Below the pieces are notes generated by a model. The model saw only the letters and a program-made list of their open reading frames with translations. It did not search any database and was not told the origin of the DNA. A stretch of DNA of 64,000 bases. Source: Brachionus koreanus. Lineage: Eukaryota; Rotifera; Eurotatoria; Ploima; Brachionidae. This document shows positions 11,049 to 23,393 of this stretch, piece by piece. The stretch's first letter is position 1. The number at the start of each line of letters is the position of its first letter. A program made the translations under genes and the position numbers. The stretch covers positions 2,830,409 to 2,894,408 of the forward strand of contig PJRA01000263.1 in the NCBI GenBank assembly GCA_016987375.1, written 5' to 3'.

Positions 11049-14000
11049 AGTTTTAATTTTTTAAAAAATAAAACAAAAAACCACAAAAATGGCGATAAAT
11101 CTAAAGGAAAAAAAAAATAGTTCATTTGGAAAAAAAGGCGGACGTTCGGACATCCTAAATTAAATATTTTATTTTGAGGTTAATTTTTGAATTAAAAATA
11201 AAAAGAAATTGTAGAGAGAAACTAGTTTTCGATACGCCAATGGTATATTTGTTAATTTAATACAGAAAAAATTTTATTTATATTTTTTCTAAAATTATTT
11301 GCTATTTTAAATATTTAGTTTACAACAAAAAAAAAAATAGAAGATGTTTATAAATCATTTACCTGATTGACTTGAAATAAAAGTGTAATTTGAATATAAG
11401 CTTAAAGCGTGTTAAATAACTGATGATGATGATTCAGAAAAAAATTATTTTTTTTAAGTCGATTTCAAAGAAAATTTTAAAATCGAAAAAAAAAACAAAA
11501 TTTTAGTATCTTAAGAATTAAATAGTGGTACCAGGTAGATTTATGGCAACAAAGCAAACCAGTCTTGTATCATTTTTCACATTCAAAATTTTTAGTAATT
11601 AGAAATTTAATATTAAATTTGATTTTATAAAAATAACTTGAAATGAAATAACTTGAAACGTTATTTAATATACTTTTAGTTGGATAATTCTATTTTTAAT
11701 TTAACCAGAAGATATTTATAACAATTTTATAACAAATTAAAAAAATTAGGTCGAAAAGGCAAATTAAAATTTTCTTTTAAATGCTCAATTTCATTCCATT
11801 TCAATTAACACAGTCTTTTAGCTTTAAAAACTTTCAGTTTTTAATCTAAAAAATATAGCAAATATGCAATGCAATAAAATTACGCATTTAAAATATTTGA
11901 CTTTTAAGAGCATAATGAAAATTTTATAAAAAAATTTAACTTTGCCGTTGAAAAAGAATTTTTAAATAGATTTAGAAGAAAATGAAAATATTTATATCAA
12001 ACAGTCAGCCTACGACGCGCTTTCTCATCAATAAGGATTCTTAGATTTTTTTTTAAGGTTTGTTAAATATTTAAATCTTCCTGAGGCCTATTGATTTTGT
12101 CAGTTGTCACAAGAAATAATTCAATTACTTGGGCGAATTCAAAAATTATTGGTTTCATGTATTATTCACTAGCAATTGTTCAAGATAAGGAAAAAAATAA
12201 AAAATATGTCTTAGTAATTAAATTTGAACATTTCCTATTTTAAACAGTATTCTTTTGATTCTGGAAAAAAATTTCGTTAACAATGGACAATTTTCTATGA
12301 TTGGTCATTCCACATGGAAAAATTTTAAAACATTTATAAAATCTAAAAATAGAATATTTATACTCAAATCTTTGTTTGAATGTAGGCTTTAAAATTAGAT
12401 TATATTTCATTTAGAAAAATTTTTATTTACTTCCTTTTTGAAAAAAAAATTGACTCTATATATTCGCTAAATAACTTTTTGAATTAAAATCTGTATATAA
12501 AACAAAATAAAAGTGGTAAAAAAATGAAATTTTTCAGTTTTATAGAGTGGCCAAGGCTTGTCACACAAGATAACACATGATGCATGGCTAGCTTTTTATT
12601 AAGCCAAATCGATCATGATAAAATTATCTTGCAAAAATTAAAATTAGCAAGGACTGAAAGGTATACAAGTTAACAAGTGTTGCATAAAATTTGTGCTTTT
12701 TTTATATTTTTTTAAAATACGTAATATTTAAAACTTTAATAGTCTAGACTAAGGATCATGCAATTTTCTCCTAGTTAGCTCATTTTATTTAATTTTCAAA
12801 ATTTTACAAATATTTAGATCCACATGGTCCCTATTACCAATGAGAGATTAAATTTAAAAATTCAAGTCTCATAATTTTTTTTTGTTTTTTGTAAGAATTT
12901 CACTTATTCCTTTTTACGAAAGTTAATTAATTAAAAGCATAATTTAAATTTTAAAATTATCTTCATAATTTGCCAAATTGAAATCATATCCATTACGTCT
13001 ATCAAAGTCTAGACAAAAGTGTAAACTCTGCTAAGAAAAAAATATTCAAATACAAAAATAGAATTTGTTTTATTGTTTGCCCTATGAAAGATTTAAAAAT
13101 AGTTTTTTAATTAAATTCATAACTAGTTTGTTGTTTTTATCTCTAAAGACCTAAGAGTCAAAATATGATCTTTAAAGCTAGGACCGTTTATTCAATCAGA
13201 TATAATACCTTTTTTAAAGGATTAGTTATCCAAATCCCTTTACAAGATAATTTTACTGAAATTTTAAGTAACTTGGTCAGATCAAATCACCTAATAATTT
13301 AACTTTTGAAAGGCAAACAATTTATTTCAAAATCTAAATAAATGTGATTAGAATTTGATTACCTAAGATTATGTAATTTAATAAATTTAGTTTTTATTTA
13401 TATATTAGGAACTCTTGGTCTTAAAATAAAAATCTACACAATTCCAAATTTACTCTTTGTTACAAAATTCTAAATTATATTTTTCTTTTCTTTAAAAAAA
13501 GCTCTAAATCTGTCAAGAGTGAATCGGCTAAAATCATTTTTGTAAAATGGTGTTATTGACATATTGTGCAAAGCAAATTACTCAGAAATTTATGCTTATA
13601 TATTTATTCATCAATTGATAAATATATTAATTGAAATTGTTTTTATTTTCAGAGAGCTTTTATGTTTGATGGATATTGAAATAAGAAATTTCAGCAGATA
13701 AATTGACCTTTGTAAACTCTAATGCTTTGAACTAATTTAACAGAATTGGAAATTTTATAAAAACAAAATTGATTTCATTTCAGAGACGATAAAAATGAAA
13801 AGTGCCATTTGAATATTTTTGTTTGATTAATTAAAAGTCTTACTAAATGCGTAAAAACCCATGCGAATATTACAAAATTCTTGATTTACAAATTGATCCA
13901 GCTTTTAGACTGCTTTTTGCTTCTTAATTAGAAAATTTAGTTAATTTTGTAAACTTGTTTAATTTTTTCCCTACTCATTGTTTTGGCTAACTGATATTGA

Positions 14001-17000
14001 AGTAAAATTTAAAAACAAATAATTTTTGAAACAATATGAATATTTTATTAAAATTTTCTAACTTGTAGTAATTTTATACTAAATCGTTTTACTTTGGTCT
14101 TATAAAACAAAATATATAGCAAAAATTCTTTTTAAATTGTCTCTATAAGGTTTAAGGGTATCAAAGAATTTTATTAATTCCGGACTTTTGTCATAAGCAT
14201 AAAAAGCGGAAAATTAAATTTAATTTATTTAATCCTTAAAATTATTTTTGAACAAAGAAATTTGAGTCAGCTATATTAGACAAATTTTAATTAAACAAAC
14301 AACCCACTTGAAACGGGCAAGGCATATTTCCGAATTTAAAAATGTTGAATAATTTGAAATTTTTATTAGAGTGTAAAATTTAGCGACTGTCTAATCTTTC
14401 AATTAAATTTTAAAAAATATGTCAAAATGACTCAGCGTCTCTTAATTAATCAGAAATGTTAAATCTAAAATTTTGTTTATTCTTACTTAAAAATCAAACA
14501 AACGTAAATCTGCAATACAAATATTATTATTTTGAAAATTTAATTATAAAAATTTTTAATTTTCATTATTAAATAAACATGATGATTTATCTTGGTTTAA
14601 CTTTAATAATTTAATTAGTTTTCCCTTGAGTGAATGCCGTAATTCGGCGGCATTAAAATTACCTCTCTAAAAATCGATTTTTAGAAAATCCTTTTGTTTA
14701 CCTAATATTCTTTGTTTGCTAAAAGTTTAAATTATTAATTCAAAAGACTAAATATAAATAATCACATTTTAAACTGACACGTTTTAAAAAACTATTCTTA
14801 AAATGTTGACTATCTTCAGTTTAAATATTAGCTTTCAAAATGCTTGATAAAATTTTATTTAACTTCAGGAAATAGAACACAAAATTTTAATTCTTTAGAA
14901 ATTTTTTTTTACAACTGAAAAATCTTAATTAAGTACCAATACCAAATCCAAGATTTGTAATCGTTAAGTAAACCTATTGAATTAAGTAGAAAATATTGAA
15001 ATATAACCGAAATTCTAAATTCTAAATTTATTACAAAAAAAAATTTTTTTGTGATGAATTTTTTTATTTCTAAACCGAAATTTCCAATTTATTTCATAAA
15101 ACGATAAATTTATATAACAGACTATAAATCCACATTTAATTTGAAAAATCATACTCACTTTTGGTATTATATTATATTATTTAAAAAAGCTCAATTAGCT
15201 GCTTAAAAATATCTAACGCCTTCGAAAAAAATTAGTCTTCAAAAAAAATCAGACTATTTTAATTTAGGAAATATCAAGTTATAAAGTTTATTGCATTTTT
15301 CATATTTTCCTGTTCCACTTAGCTCAAATTTACATCATTTACCCATTTAATAATTAAGAATTGATTGAAAATAACAAGATTAATTTGAAAAATTATCCAG
15401 CCTTTTTCAAATTTGAAATACAACAAAATATTTTGCATCATTCTCAGTCTGTTGAGAAAACTAACCCATCATTTTTATTAAAATACATGTTAGCTCCAAA
15501 TTTAAAGAATACGGATAAAAAATATTCTTTTAATGGACTATAATTTTTAAAAATACAAATTTAATTTTAGAAAATATTTTTATATTAAATTTGAGTATGT
15601 AATCATGATATTTGGATCTTTATATTTTTTTGTAATACTATTTTTCAATTAGACTACTAGTATTGTCTTCTAAATGACTATTGTCTTCATTTTTTAATAA
15701 TTCGAGTATTTTGTTGTATTGTTGAAACAAAATTCATTACTTGGATTAAATTACAAAAATTGAAAAAAATATTTTTTTAGCCATTAATTAACCTATCTAC
15801 AATTGTCATTTTATAAATATAAAAATTTACTTGCGTCACTAAATAGGATCTCAATTTACAGTTAATTTTTAGTCAGTCAGATTTTCCGTTAAAAAAATTT
15901 TTATTTTTGAATTTTTTTTTAAAAAATTTTCCAAGTTCTTTTTTTGACGAAAATCAAAACATTTTTTCACATTTTCATAGACTGCATACGACTGGAACAA
16001 CTTTAATTGATTAAAAATTTTAATTAGTTAAGTGTTTACATATTTAATGATATTTAACCTGTGGTAATTTTTGGCACAAGACCCCGATAAAAGCCTCTTA
16101 GGCTTTCATTACGCCAAATATGTATCAGTAATTTTCTAATTTTCTCATCGTATCATGACTTGTGGAATTCATTTAGGACTTCCTGAGCTTATTAACAAGT
16201 TAACCGATAATGGATAAATGATCAATTTTCAACAAATTATACTTGTTGTTAAATAGCAAAATTTGTATGGGCTGATTATCTTTCATTTGATATTTTTTTC
16301 ATGTAGAATCATTCTTGAAATTATTCCTTTATTATTGCTAAACAAAATATATATACATACTTGATAAACTAAAATATCAGTTCGACCATAAAGTTTAATT
16401 TCTAATGTTTAAAAAAGCCTTTTCAGAATATTTTTAAATTTTTTTCAATTCAATATATGAGCTGATATGTTGATATAAAATACACAAACCTATATTGAAT
16501 TTATACCTCCAAAAGTAGAATTGTTGATTGAATCCAGCTATAGAATTTGCACAGAATTGTTCAAAAACATTTGCTTCTAGATTTTTGTTTCTAACAAGGT
16601 CTGTTTGAGCTAAAATCAAGGGCAATGTGAAATCGTAGTACAAAAATTACAATAAAAAAAGAAAAACTATATAATTTTTTTTCTAATTGCGCAAAAATGG
16701 TCCTGTAAACAGTACAATATTGTACAAGTTTGTACAAATGAATTCAAAATTCTGCAATTACTCTTCATTTTTTCTGTAAAATGCACATCATTAATATACC
16801 ACAGATTTTTCAGGTATGTCGATAAATTCCATTTAAAAAAAATAAAGCTTAATTAGTTTTTAAACTTAATAAATTTAAAAATTAAAAAGGAAAATCTTTT
16901 TGAAATTTTGATATTAAATATCCTAATTTTTGTTTAGAGTCAAATCAACAGAGTTTATACTGGCTTAATTTATTTTTTTTTATTCTATTCAATCATAATA

Positions 17001-17096
17001 AATTTATGTTTAAATCACTGCCAAAGTCATGGCTTTTTTAAAAGTTTTTTTTTTGTTGAAATATTAGAGGAGTTTTTAATTTCGACTGGTTAGTGT
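11049..17096. other. Six kilobases of A/T-rich intergenic DNA
   Basis: No coding exon, RNA gene or transposon end was recognised. Short open frames at 15361-15543 (plus) and 16434-16643 (minus) have the Asn/Lys/Phe-rich composition expected of random A/T-rich sequence, with no conserved motif. Regulatory DNA may be present but cannot be seen from one sequence. Confidence 0.5.
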
Positions 17097-17128
17097 CAGA
17101 GTTGTTTAAAAGTACAAGTCCTGACTTT

Positions 17129-17709
17129 NNNNNNNNNNNNNNNNNNNNNNNNNNNNNNNNNNNNNNNNNNNNNNNNNNNNNNNNNNNNNNNNNNNNNNNN
17201 NNNNNNNNNNNNNNNNNNNNNNNNNNNNNNNNNNNNNNNNNNNNNNNNNNNNNNNNNNNNNNNNNNNNNNNNNNNNNNNNNNNNNNNNNNNNNNNNNNNN
17301 NNNNNNNNNNNNNNNNNNNNNNNNNNNNNNNNNNNNNNNNNNNNNNNNNNNNNNNNNNNNNNNNNNNNNNNNNNNNNNNNNNNNNNNNNNNNNNNNNNNN
17401 NNNNNNNNNNNNNNNNNNNNNNNNNNNNNNNNNNNNNNNNNNNNNNNNNNNNNNNNNNNNNNNNNNNNNNNNNNNNNNNNNNNNNNNNNNNNNNNNNNNN
17501 NNNNNNNNNNNNNNNNNNNNNNNNNNNNNNNNNNNNNNNNNNNNNNNNNNNNNNNNNNNNNNNNNNNNNNNNNNNNNNNNNNNNNNNNNNNNNNNNNNNN
17601 NNNNNNNNNNNNNNNNNNNNNNNNNNNNNNNNNNNNNNNNNNNNNNNNNNNNNNNNNNNNNNNNNNNNNNNNNNNNNNNNNNNNNNNNNNNNNNNNNNNN
17701 NNNNNNNNN
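17129..17709. other. Assembly gap (run of N)
   Basis: About 581 undetermined bases inside the hAT-like element. The true length may differ. An open frame runs into the gap from the right on the minus strand. The gap probably hides part of the transposase or a repeat that failed to assemble. Confidence 0.95.
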
Positions 17710-17923
17710 GGTTTTTTTTTGCGAAACTAAAAAATTTCCTTCGTTTTAATGGTGATTTTAGGACGCTTGAATCGGATTCATTGCTGATTGTACTTAAAGG
17801 CCGTCTATTTGAACTTGAAGAAGCGTGCTCTATAGCCTGAGATTGATTAACGTTTAAATTGAAATCATCATTTGTCGACGCTGCATTTTTCTCTCTAGGG
17901 CTCATTTTTGACAATTTTTCCAT
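17710..17923 (-). CDS. N-terminal part of a predicted protein inside the hAT-like element
   Basis: The minus-strand frame opens at ATG 17923 and stays open for 71 codons into the assembly gap. It is rich in Ser, Asn, Lys and Arg, with a basic cluster SPLKRRKFF that could be a nuclear localisation signal. No zinc finger or catalytic motif is visible in the preserved part. On the far side of the gap (17096-17128) the same reading orientation is open but too short to judge. It is best explained as the disordered N-terminus of the element's transposase. A host gene captured by the element is possible but less likely. Confidence 0.4.
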
Positions 17924-17990
17924 GAGTTGGTTTTTTAATTTATTTAAAATTCTTAATTTTTTTACCTCGTCTATAATTTAAAATTTAAAA

Positions 17991-18110
17991 GTGGGTAGGG
18001 AGCATGCTCATCATGCATGACTTACTTCGTTCCTGCAACCCTGTAACAGTCACCGTGATCCCTAAACACGGACCTAAGTAGCATGTACTCAGGCGTACTT
18101 TGTGCCCACC
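17991..18110. other. 120-base GC-rich, foldable island of unknown identity
   Basis: The segment has roughly balanced base composition, in sharp contrast to the A/T-rich DNA on both sides. Its ends are complementary (GTGGGTA at 17991-17997 and TGCCCAC at 18103-18109), giving a seven-base terminal stem with one G-U pair. An internal CCGTG...CACGG stem lies near 18052-18070, and palindromes AGCATGCT and ATGCAT lie near 18001-18018. It sits between the start of the internal frame and the right end of the hAT-like element. It could be a small structured RNA gene, a SINE head, or a nested insertion. It does not match 5S rRNA or a tRNA as far as I can tell. Confidence 0.45.
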
Positions 18111-18859
18111 TTCATATTTTTTTTAAATTATTTTTTGCTTATATATTTAACAATTACATTATTTTTAGCGGGTTTTAGCGAGTAATTTTTATTTGAAATT
18201 TGAATTTGAAAGATTTTGTATTAATTTAAAGATGGTGCTTAAAATTTTTAATTTTTTGAAATCGCAATGTTTTAGAAATTAGAATGTTTTTTGTTTTTGA
18301 AAATTTTTAAATTTTAAAATTTAATTTAAAGTCAAGACTTGTACTTTTTAAATTTTTCCAAAAAGTCAAAGTCAAGACTTTGACTTTGACTTTTTAATGA
18401 CTTGTTGAGACTTTTTTTCTGACTTTTGTACATGTCTGGTTAAAGTTAATATTAGATAATCAATAATGATATATTTTGGAGTATATTTACTCTATTCACA
18501 TTTGATCTTATATTTTTAGTGAATTTTCAGTATAAGTTTTTTCAATTTTTTACGCTGTTTATTGTTTTATATAGATCATCTTTATTCAGATTCTATTGAA
18601 TTGCTATAATTGAAGCAAAATCAAAGATAAATGAACAAAGATTCAATTTTTCTATCGTAAGTATTCTATCATTCTATTTAGTAACCTTTATCTTCAATTT
18701 TCTCAAACATTTAATTCTTCTTTGCAAAATTTTCAAATCAAGTTTTAAATATGATCAGATAATCGGACACGGCTAAAATTTTAGAAAGTTATAAGCATAT
18801 TATCTTGTTTTTTTTTTAAGTATGGTTCTGGATTAGTGCATTGCTCTAGCCCTTCAAGC

Positions 18860-19240
18860 GCACCTAGCTTTTAAGAAATTTGAAGAAAAAATTGCCTTAG
18901 TAAAAGAGTCATAAATAGTGATGCAATGGTATATAAACTTAATAATCACTTCAAGTTCCTAAAAGATATGAAAGCTGATAAAACTGCTGGGGTTGATGAT
19001 ATAGATCGAAAAAAAATTTTTTTCTGAACTAGCTATGTCGTTTTATCTAATATTTACAAAATCAATAGAAGCTGGAGAAATACCAAATCTATGTTACAAG
19101 TGGTGTACCACAAGGTTTTGTTTTAGGACCGACTTTATTTAATACATTTATCAATGATTTAAGTTAAGACTTGTCAAGCGAATGTGAAAATTATGTTGAT
19201 GATATAAAAATTTTTGATGTATCTTTCATATACAATGGTC
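18860..19240 (+). mobile_element. LINE reverse-transcriptase fragment with internal deletion
   Basis: Plus-strand frames read LKDMKADKTAGVDDID (about 18957-19005, the N-terminal LKK-x-KxxKSxGxDGI motif), then a one-frame jump to IFTKSIEAGEIP. This is followed almost at once by SGVPQGFVLGPTLFNTFIND (about 19096-19155) and ENYVDDIKIFDVS (19184-19222). The KAFDTVPH motif, which should lie between the GEIP and SGVPQG blocks, is absent, so a central part has been deleted. The active-site box reads YVDD in place of the usual F/YADD. Confidence 0.7.
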
Positions 19241-19374
19241 ATGATCATTTATTTTTGAAGTAATTTGTTCTTAAAAGTTAAAAAAGATTGTAAATAAAAA
19301 AAAAAGAACATAATAAAATATTTATAATTAATAATATTTTAAGAGATTTTTTATAAATCGCCATCGTTAGCTTC

Positions 19375-22337
19375 CCAGTCAACAAAAAAGCGATGTCTTC
19401 ATGTATGTTTCATATATGAATCATCTCATTTTTTTTGATTGAAATATGTTTTTGGATTAAAAAGGGCCATGAAAATCGATACCACAAATTTTTAATTTTT
19501 ACCCTTATTATTTAATAAAATACCCAATTATTAAATAGAAATCCACTATTTTTTAATTATTGATACTTATCCATTAAAAATTACACTTTTTTTTAAAAAA
19601 TGAAAACTAATTACCTAAATTTTTTATCTTAGACAGTTTTTAATTGATGGCAATATAAAAAGTAAATTTTTGAAATGTAAAAATGTTTGTATGATTTTAA
19701 AATGTCAGATTCTGCGAGCATTATTGAAAATCAGTTTGATGATACAGCGGATGACGCTGAAACAATACCAAAAATAAAAGAAGTACTGCTAAAACTTATG
19801 AATATATTCAAGAATGGAATCATTGGAAGAGTTTAAAAGATCAATCAAAAACTACCAATTTGATAACATTATTTGAAATTTTCACGAAACTAACCGACTT
19901 GCCGACAGTGATAAACACGTTTTCAATTGCCGTTTTCGCAAAAAAGGTTGCAAAAAAACAATAAATTTCGAAACAAAAACTGGAAAAACATGTGGCAAAG
20001 TATATGTCTCCGACAACGAACATTCAAATCATCCAAACGAAAAAGAATTTACAAGAATACCTGAAAAAAAGATAATATCTCGAAAGTTTGATAAAAGAAG
20101 GTATTCAACCACCAACTGATAATCAAATTCAATATATTATCAAATTTGAATATTTGGCAATTCCAAATCAAGAATTTCGCATTTTTTTAACAACCAAACG
20201 ACTGATAAAATTCGCTGAAAAAAGTCAACACTTATTGAGCGACGCAACTTAATAACTGACTTACGAAAATTTGCCGATTATTACTGGTGGTACAACTGAT
20301 CGAAGTAAGCAACTACATCCAATCGGAATTGCAGTGACCAGAAAAGAGACCGAAAAAGATTTCGAATTTTTTTTCTCGTCAATCAAAGAAACATATAAAA
20401 AGTATACCAAAAACCGATCGAATTTACAACATTGATAGCAGATAACGCAGCTGCAATTACCAATGGTTTCAAGCGTGTTTTCGACCTGAAATTAAGAGTC
20501 AACTGCTGGGCTCATGTCTATCGCAATATTCAAAAACATATGAAATCAATCAGTGTAATTCAAATGGGTAGAATTCTCGAAGACATTAAGCAAATTCAAA
20601 AGATTTTCGATGCAAATTTATTTTTAAGCTAACAAATTATTCAAAGAAAAGTGGGAAAAAGTAACTGGTTCTTCAATCAAGATTTTTTTAGACTATTTCC
20701 AAGATCAATGGTGTCAAGAAGGGCAAAACGGATGGTTTGAAGGTTATGCACGAGGACTACCGAGTACAAGTAATGCTCTTGAATCTACCCACGACAAAAT
20801 CAAGACCGCTTTGAATAAAAAAAGGTTTGACTTGATCCCTTTTTTGAATGAGTGTTGTGAGAATATTCTTAAAGAGTGGACAATCGAGCGTTCACCTTCA
20901 TTAACTTTGATTAATCCAATTACTTACGAAGTAAAGTTGGTCCAAAATTTAAATCAAAAAGAATTCAACTATTTTCCAATAATTGAAAATTCGGATCTAG
21001 TCGAAGCTTATAAATGGAATTGTCAAAACAAGACGGTTATACATTTGAGAGAAGACAACTATTTTTATATAAACGTAGACGAAAAAACCGAGATTTCAAA
21101 AGAAATCTGTAAAGTTTTTAATCAATAATTGATCGAGAAAAACTGGACAAATTTTGACGAAATGTATTTTTAGCGTTCATAAAGTAAAATATGATGAAAA
21201 TGAAAATTAAGTAGTTGTAATTGTTGGTATTGGCTGAAAAATTACAAGTGTCATCATCAAATAGCGATCGCAGCTCGTAAAAAAAAGTGCAATTTTGACT
21301 CTGTTGGAATGGACATTCCGATCCAATCAAATCGTAAAAAAGGAAAGCCGTTAAAAACTGCTGGAGCTTTGAAAAAACAACCAAATGAGACACATGGTTC
21401 AAATGCTGTTCAAAAAGGCATCGAATCTGATGAGTCTGGGGTTGATGAAGAAGAATCTGTTCCAAAAAGAGCAAGAATCGAGTTAAAAAATCAAGACACA
21501 GAATCATGTGAACAATGGGGCGTACAAATGAGGAAAAGACGTTACTGGGCCTGTCCTAATAAATGTGAAAAAAAATAAAACAATTAGTGCCACATTAACA
21601 AAAAAATTATTTTTTCTTAATTTTTATTGTCAATTTAATCAATTTGGAGTCGATTAATAAAAATTAGTTACTTTTTTTAATTTTTATGATTTTTTTTTAT
21701 TTAGTGGTTTTTTAATAAAATTGGGGTGAAATCTCTGCTTCATTTTTAAATCATTTCGTCGTTTATTTTTATTCGTTATTATAATTTGATCATAAGAAAA
21801 ATTTTCTTTTCAAACAGTTATTTAAGCAAACAAAATTTGAAGAACTGAATGCGTTTGTCTTCAATACACAAAAAGCTGCGAGACAATTATGCCGTTATCT
21901 TGTTATTGTTTTGATCAATTGTATTTTTAGAATATACAGAATGACTTTTTACGAGGAGAAAATTACTAAAAAATGTGAAATCCCATCACCAAACTCGTAA
22001 CGACTCTTGGATTCATCTTTGGACCAAAATATCACAACATCGGCTAAAAAAAATTATCTATTCTTTGTTTCGAAGTTTTATCTTTTCTTAAATTAACTGA
22101 CTTAGAATTTTCTAACTTATCGATATGGAAACCGTCTTCAGGTTTAAAAAATTATTTAAAACATAAAAATATTTTTTTATAATAATATAAAAATTTTATT
22201 AAATAAAATAATGATTTAATCGATTATTTTGGATGAAATATTCAAATTTTCATTGAATTACGATGAAATTGTTCCTAACTAATTAATGATTCATCTATCA
22301 ATTTTCATCGATTAATCATCGTTTATTTTGTGACTGG
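19375..22337 (+). mobile_element. MULE-type DNA transposon with terminal inverted repeats
   Basis: The left end CCAGTCAACAAAAAAGCGATG (starting 19375) and the right end read in reverse, CCAGTCACAAAATAAACGATG (from 22337), are near-identical inverted repeats. Weaker similarity continues inward for another 30-40 bases, including a shared ATGAATCAT. The 9 bases flanking each end, GTTAGCTTC (19366-19374) and GTTAGATAA (22338-22346), agree at 6 of 9, consistent with an old 9-bp target duplication typical of Mutator-like elements. The interior carries a MULE transposase relic on the plus strand. The exact end may be one base further out (CCCAGTC). Confidence 0.6.
19703..21577 (+). pseudogene. Frameshifted MULE transposase
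   Basis: No single frame is open throughout, but successive frames give the expected parts in order. A FLYWCH/WRKY-like DNA-binding segment with CRFRKKGCKKTINFET, then HSNHP (about 19915-20045), comes first. The MULE catalytic core follows, with ITGGTTDRSKQLHPIGIAV (about 20280-20335), DFEFFFSSIKETYKK (about 20350-20400) and the TIADNAAAITNGFKRVF block with RVNCWAHVYRNIQKH (about 20430-20545). Then comes ARGLPSTSNALESTHDKIK (about 20745-20805), a tail containing KKGKPLKTAGALKK, and a short Cys cluster near the stop at 21577. At least four frameshifts or stops separate these blocks, so the protein is inactive. Two frames (20811-21128 and 21309-21578) remain open for about 90-105 codons. Confidence 0.75.
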
Positions 22338-23393
22338 GTTAGATAAAAAAGAAAATAATCGCTTTTTATGGGTAAGTTCTCTAAAACTAAAATCCATGAA
22401 CTGATGGATAATTATAATTTAATAAGTATAATTTTAATACTGTAGAAATCCGATTATAGACATCTCACTTATATAGAAAATGAATTATTTTAGTTTTATC
22501 ATAGTGGTATTCTTTTTTTTAACTTTTTAAGATGAGGTTGAGTTGTTCTTCTAAAAATGATCATCAGCTTCGACACGTCTTGAACTGCATTTTTCATTTC
22601 TTTCTTAAATTTTTAAATATCACTGCATTTCGACAAATTCACTCATGTGTGGGTAGGACTTTTGAATGTCTTCTCAAATAACAAATGATCATTTGAAATT
22701 AAATCAGGGTATACAAAAACATATTCGCTGCCAAAAATCTTTGAGGACAACAACAACTAACTTTTCTTCATTATTATTGAGTCAAATTTTTTAAATTCAT
22801 TTTCCAAAATTTTAAGTAACTATAATCTGCTATTATATTTATTGTTCAAAAGGCCAAAATCTTGACCAATACTAACTCTTTATTACTACTTTGATCATAA
22901 TTCCAATCTACATTAAAATTATCAATTATTAATGGTTTACTTCAGCTTTTCTTGGAATCATTGAAATTTTTCTTGAAAGGAAGTCTGTTAGGCTATTTTG
23001 TTTTCTGGGCTTGTATGCTTTTGTTTGCTAGTTTAAAACAAAATTGTAATAGGCAAAAAACTATCTAAAGCATTTGTTTCTTTTTTTTCTTATTTTTTAT
23101 CTGAATTTTTTAGCATCGTCTTTAAGGCGTTAATTTGAATAATGAATGAAATAAAAATAAAATTATCCCTAATAAAATTTATTAATAGTTATAAAAGTGA
23201 AAATTTGTTAAAAAATTAATTTCATAACCAAATTTATAAACAAAATCTATTATTTATTTTATACTTGTAGCAGTAATTAAAAAATATTGGTTGATGTCAA
23301 ATTTTATCATTTAGTCTAAAAAAAACTTCATATTATTAAAATTTGAAAATTTGATAACAGAAAATTTTCTTCAACTTTGAAATTTTACATTGG
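22338..23393. other. Intergenic, no feature recognised
   Basis: A/T-rich sequence between the MULE element and the 3' end of UGDH. No exon-like segment was seen. Confidence 0.5.

Larger units (their letters stand above)
17097..18438 (-). mobile_element. hAT-like DNA transposon (candidate) with assembly gap
   Basis: The left end starts CAGAGTTGT, and the right end read on the other strand starts CAGACATGT, matching at 7 of 9 positions. Both ends share a subterminal block AAGTACAAGTC(C/T)TGACTTT, inverted at 17108-17128 and 18329-18351. The right end carries extra copies of a short AAGTC/GACTTT motif. The 8 bases outside each end, GTTAGTGT (17089-17096) and GTTAAAGT (18439-18446), agree at 6 of 8, consistent with a decayed 8-bp target duplication. 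Short CAG-starting inverted ends plus an 8-bp duplication are the hAT pattern. The internal frame is on the minus strand, so the element is oriented minus. Class assignment is inference because the transposase core lies in the gap. Confidence 0.5.

Noticed and set aside
16088..16112. Histone-type 3' stem-loop (AAAGCC..GGCTTT)
   Set aside because: The stem sequence does not match the conserved histone hairpin and there is no histone gene upstream.
15361..16643. Short open frames at 15361-15543 (plus) and 16434-16643 (minus)
   Set aside because: Composition and length are as expected by chance in A/T-rich DNA. There are no splice partners or motifs.
17991..18110. 5S rRNA or tRNA gene
   Set aside because: The length and end pairing fit 5S superficially, but I could not align the conserved 5S internal control sequences or a tRNA cloverleaf. 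It is reported only as an unidentified GC-rich island.
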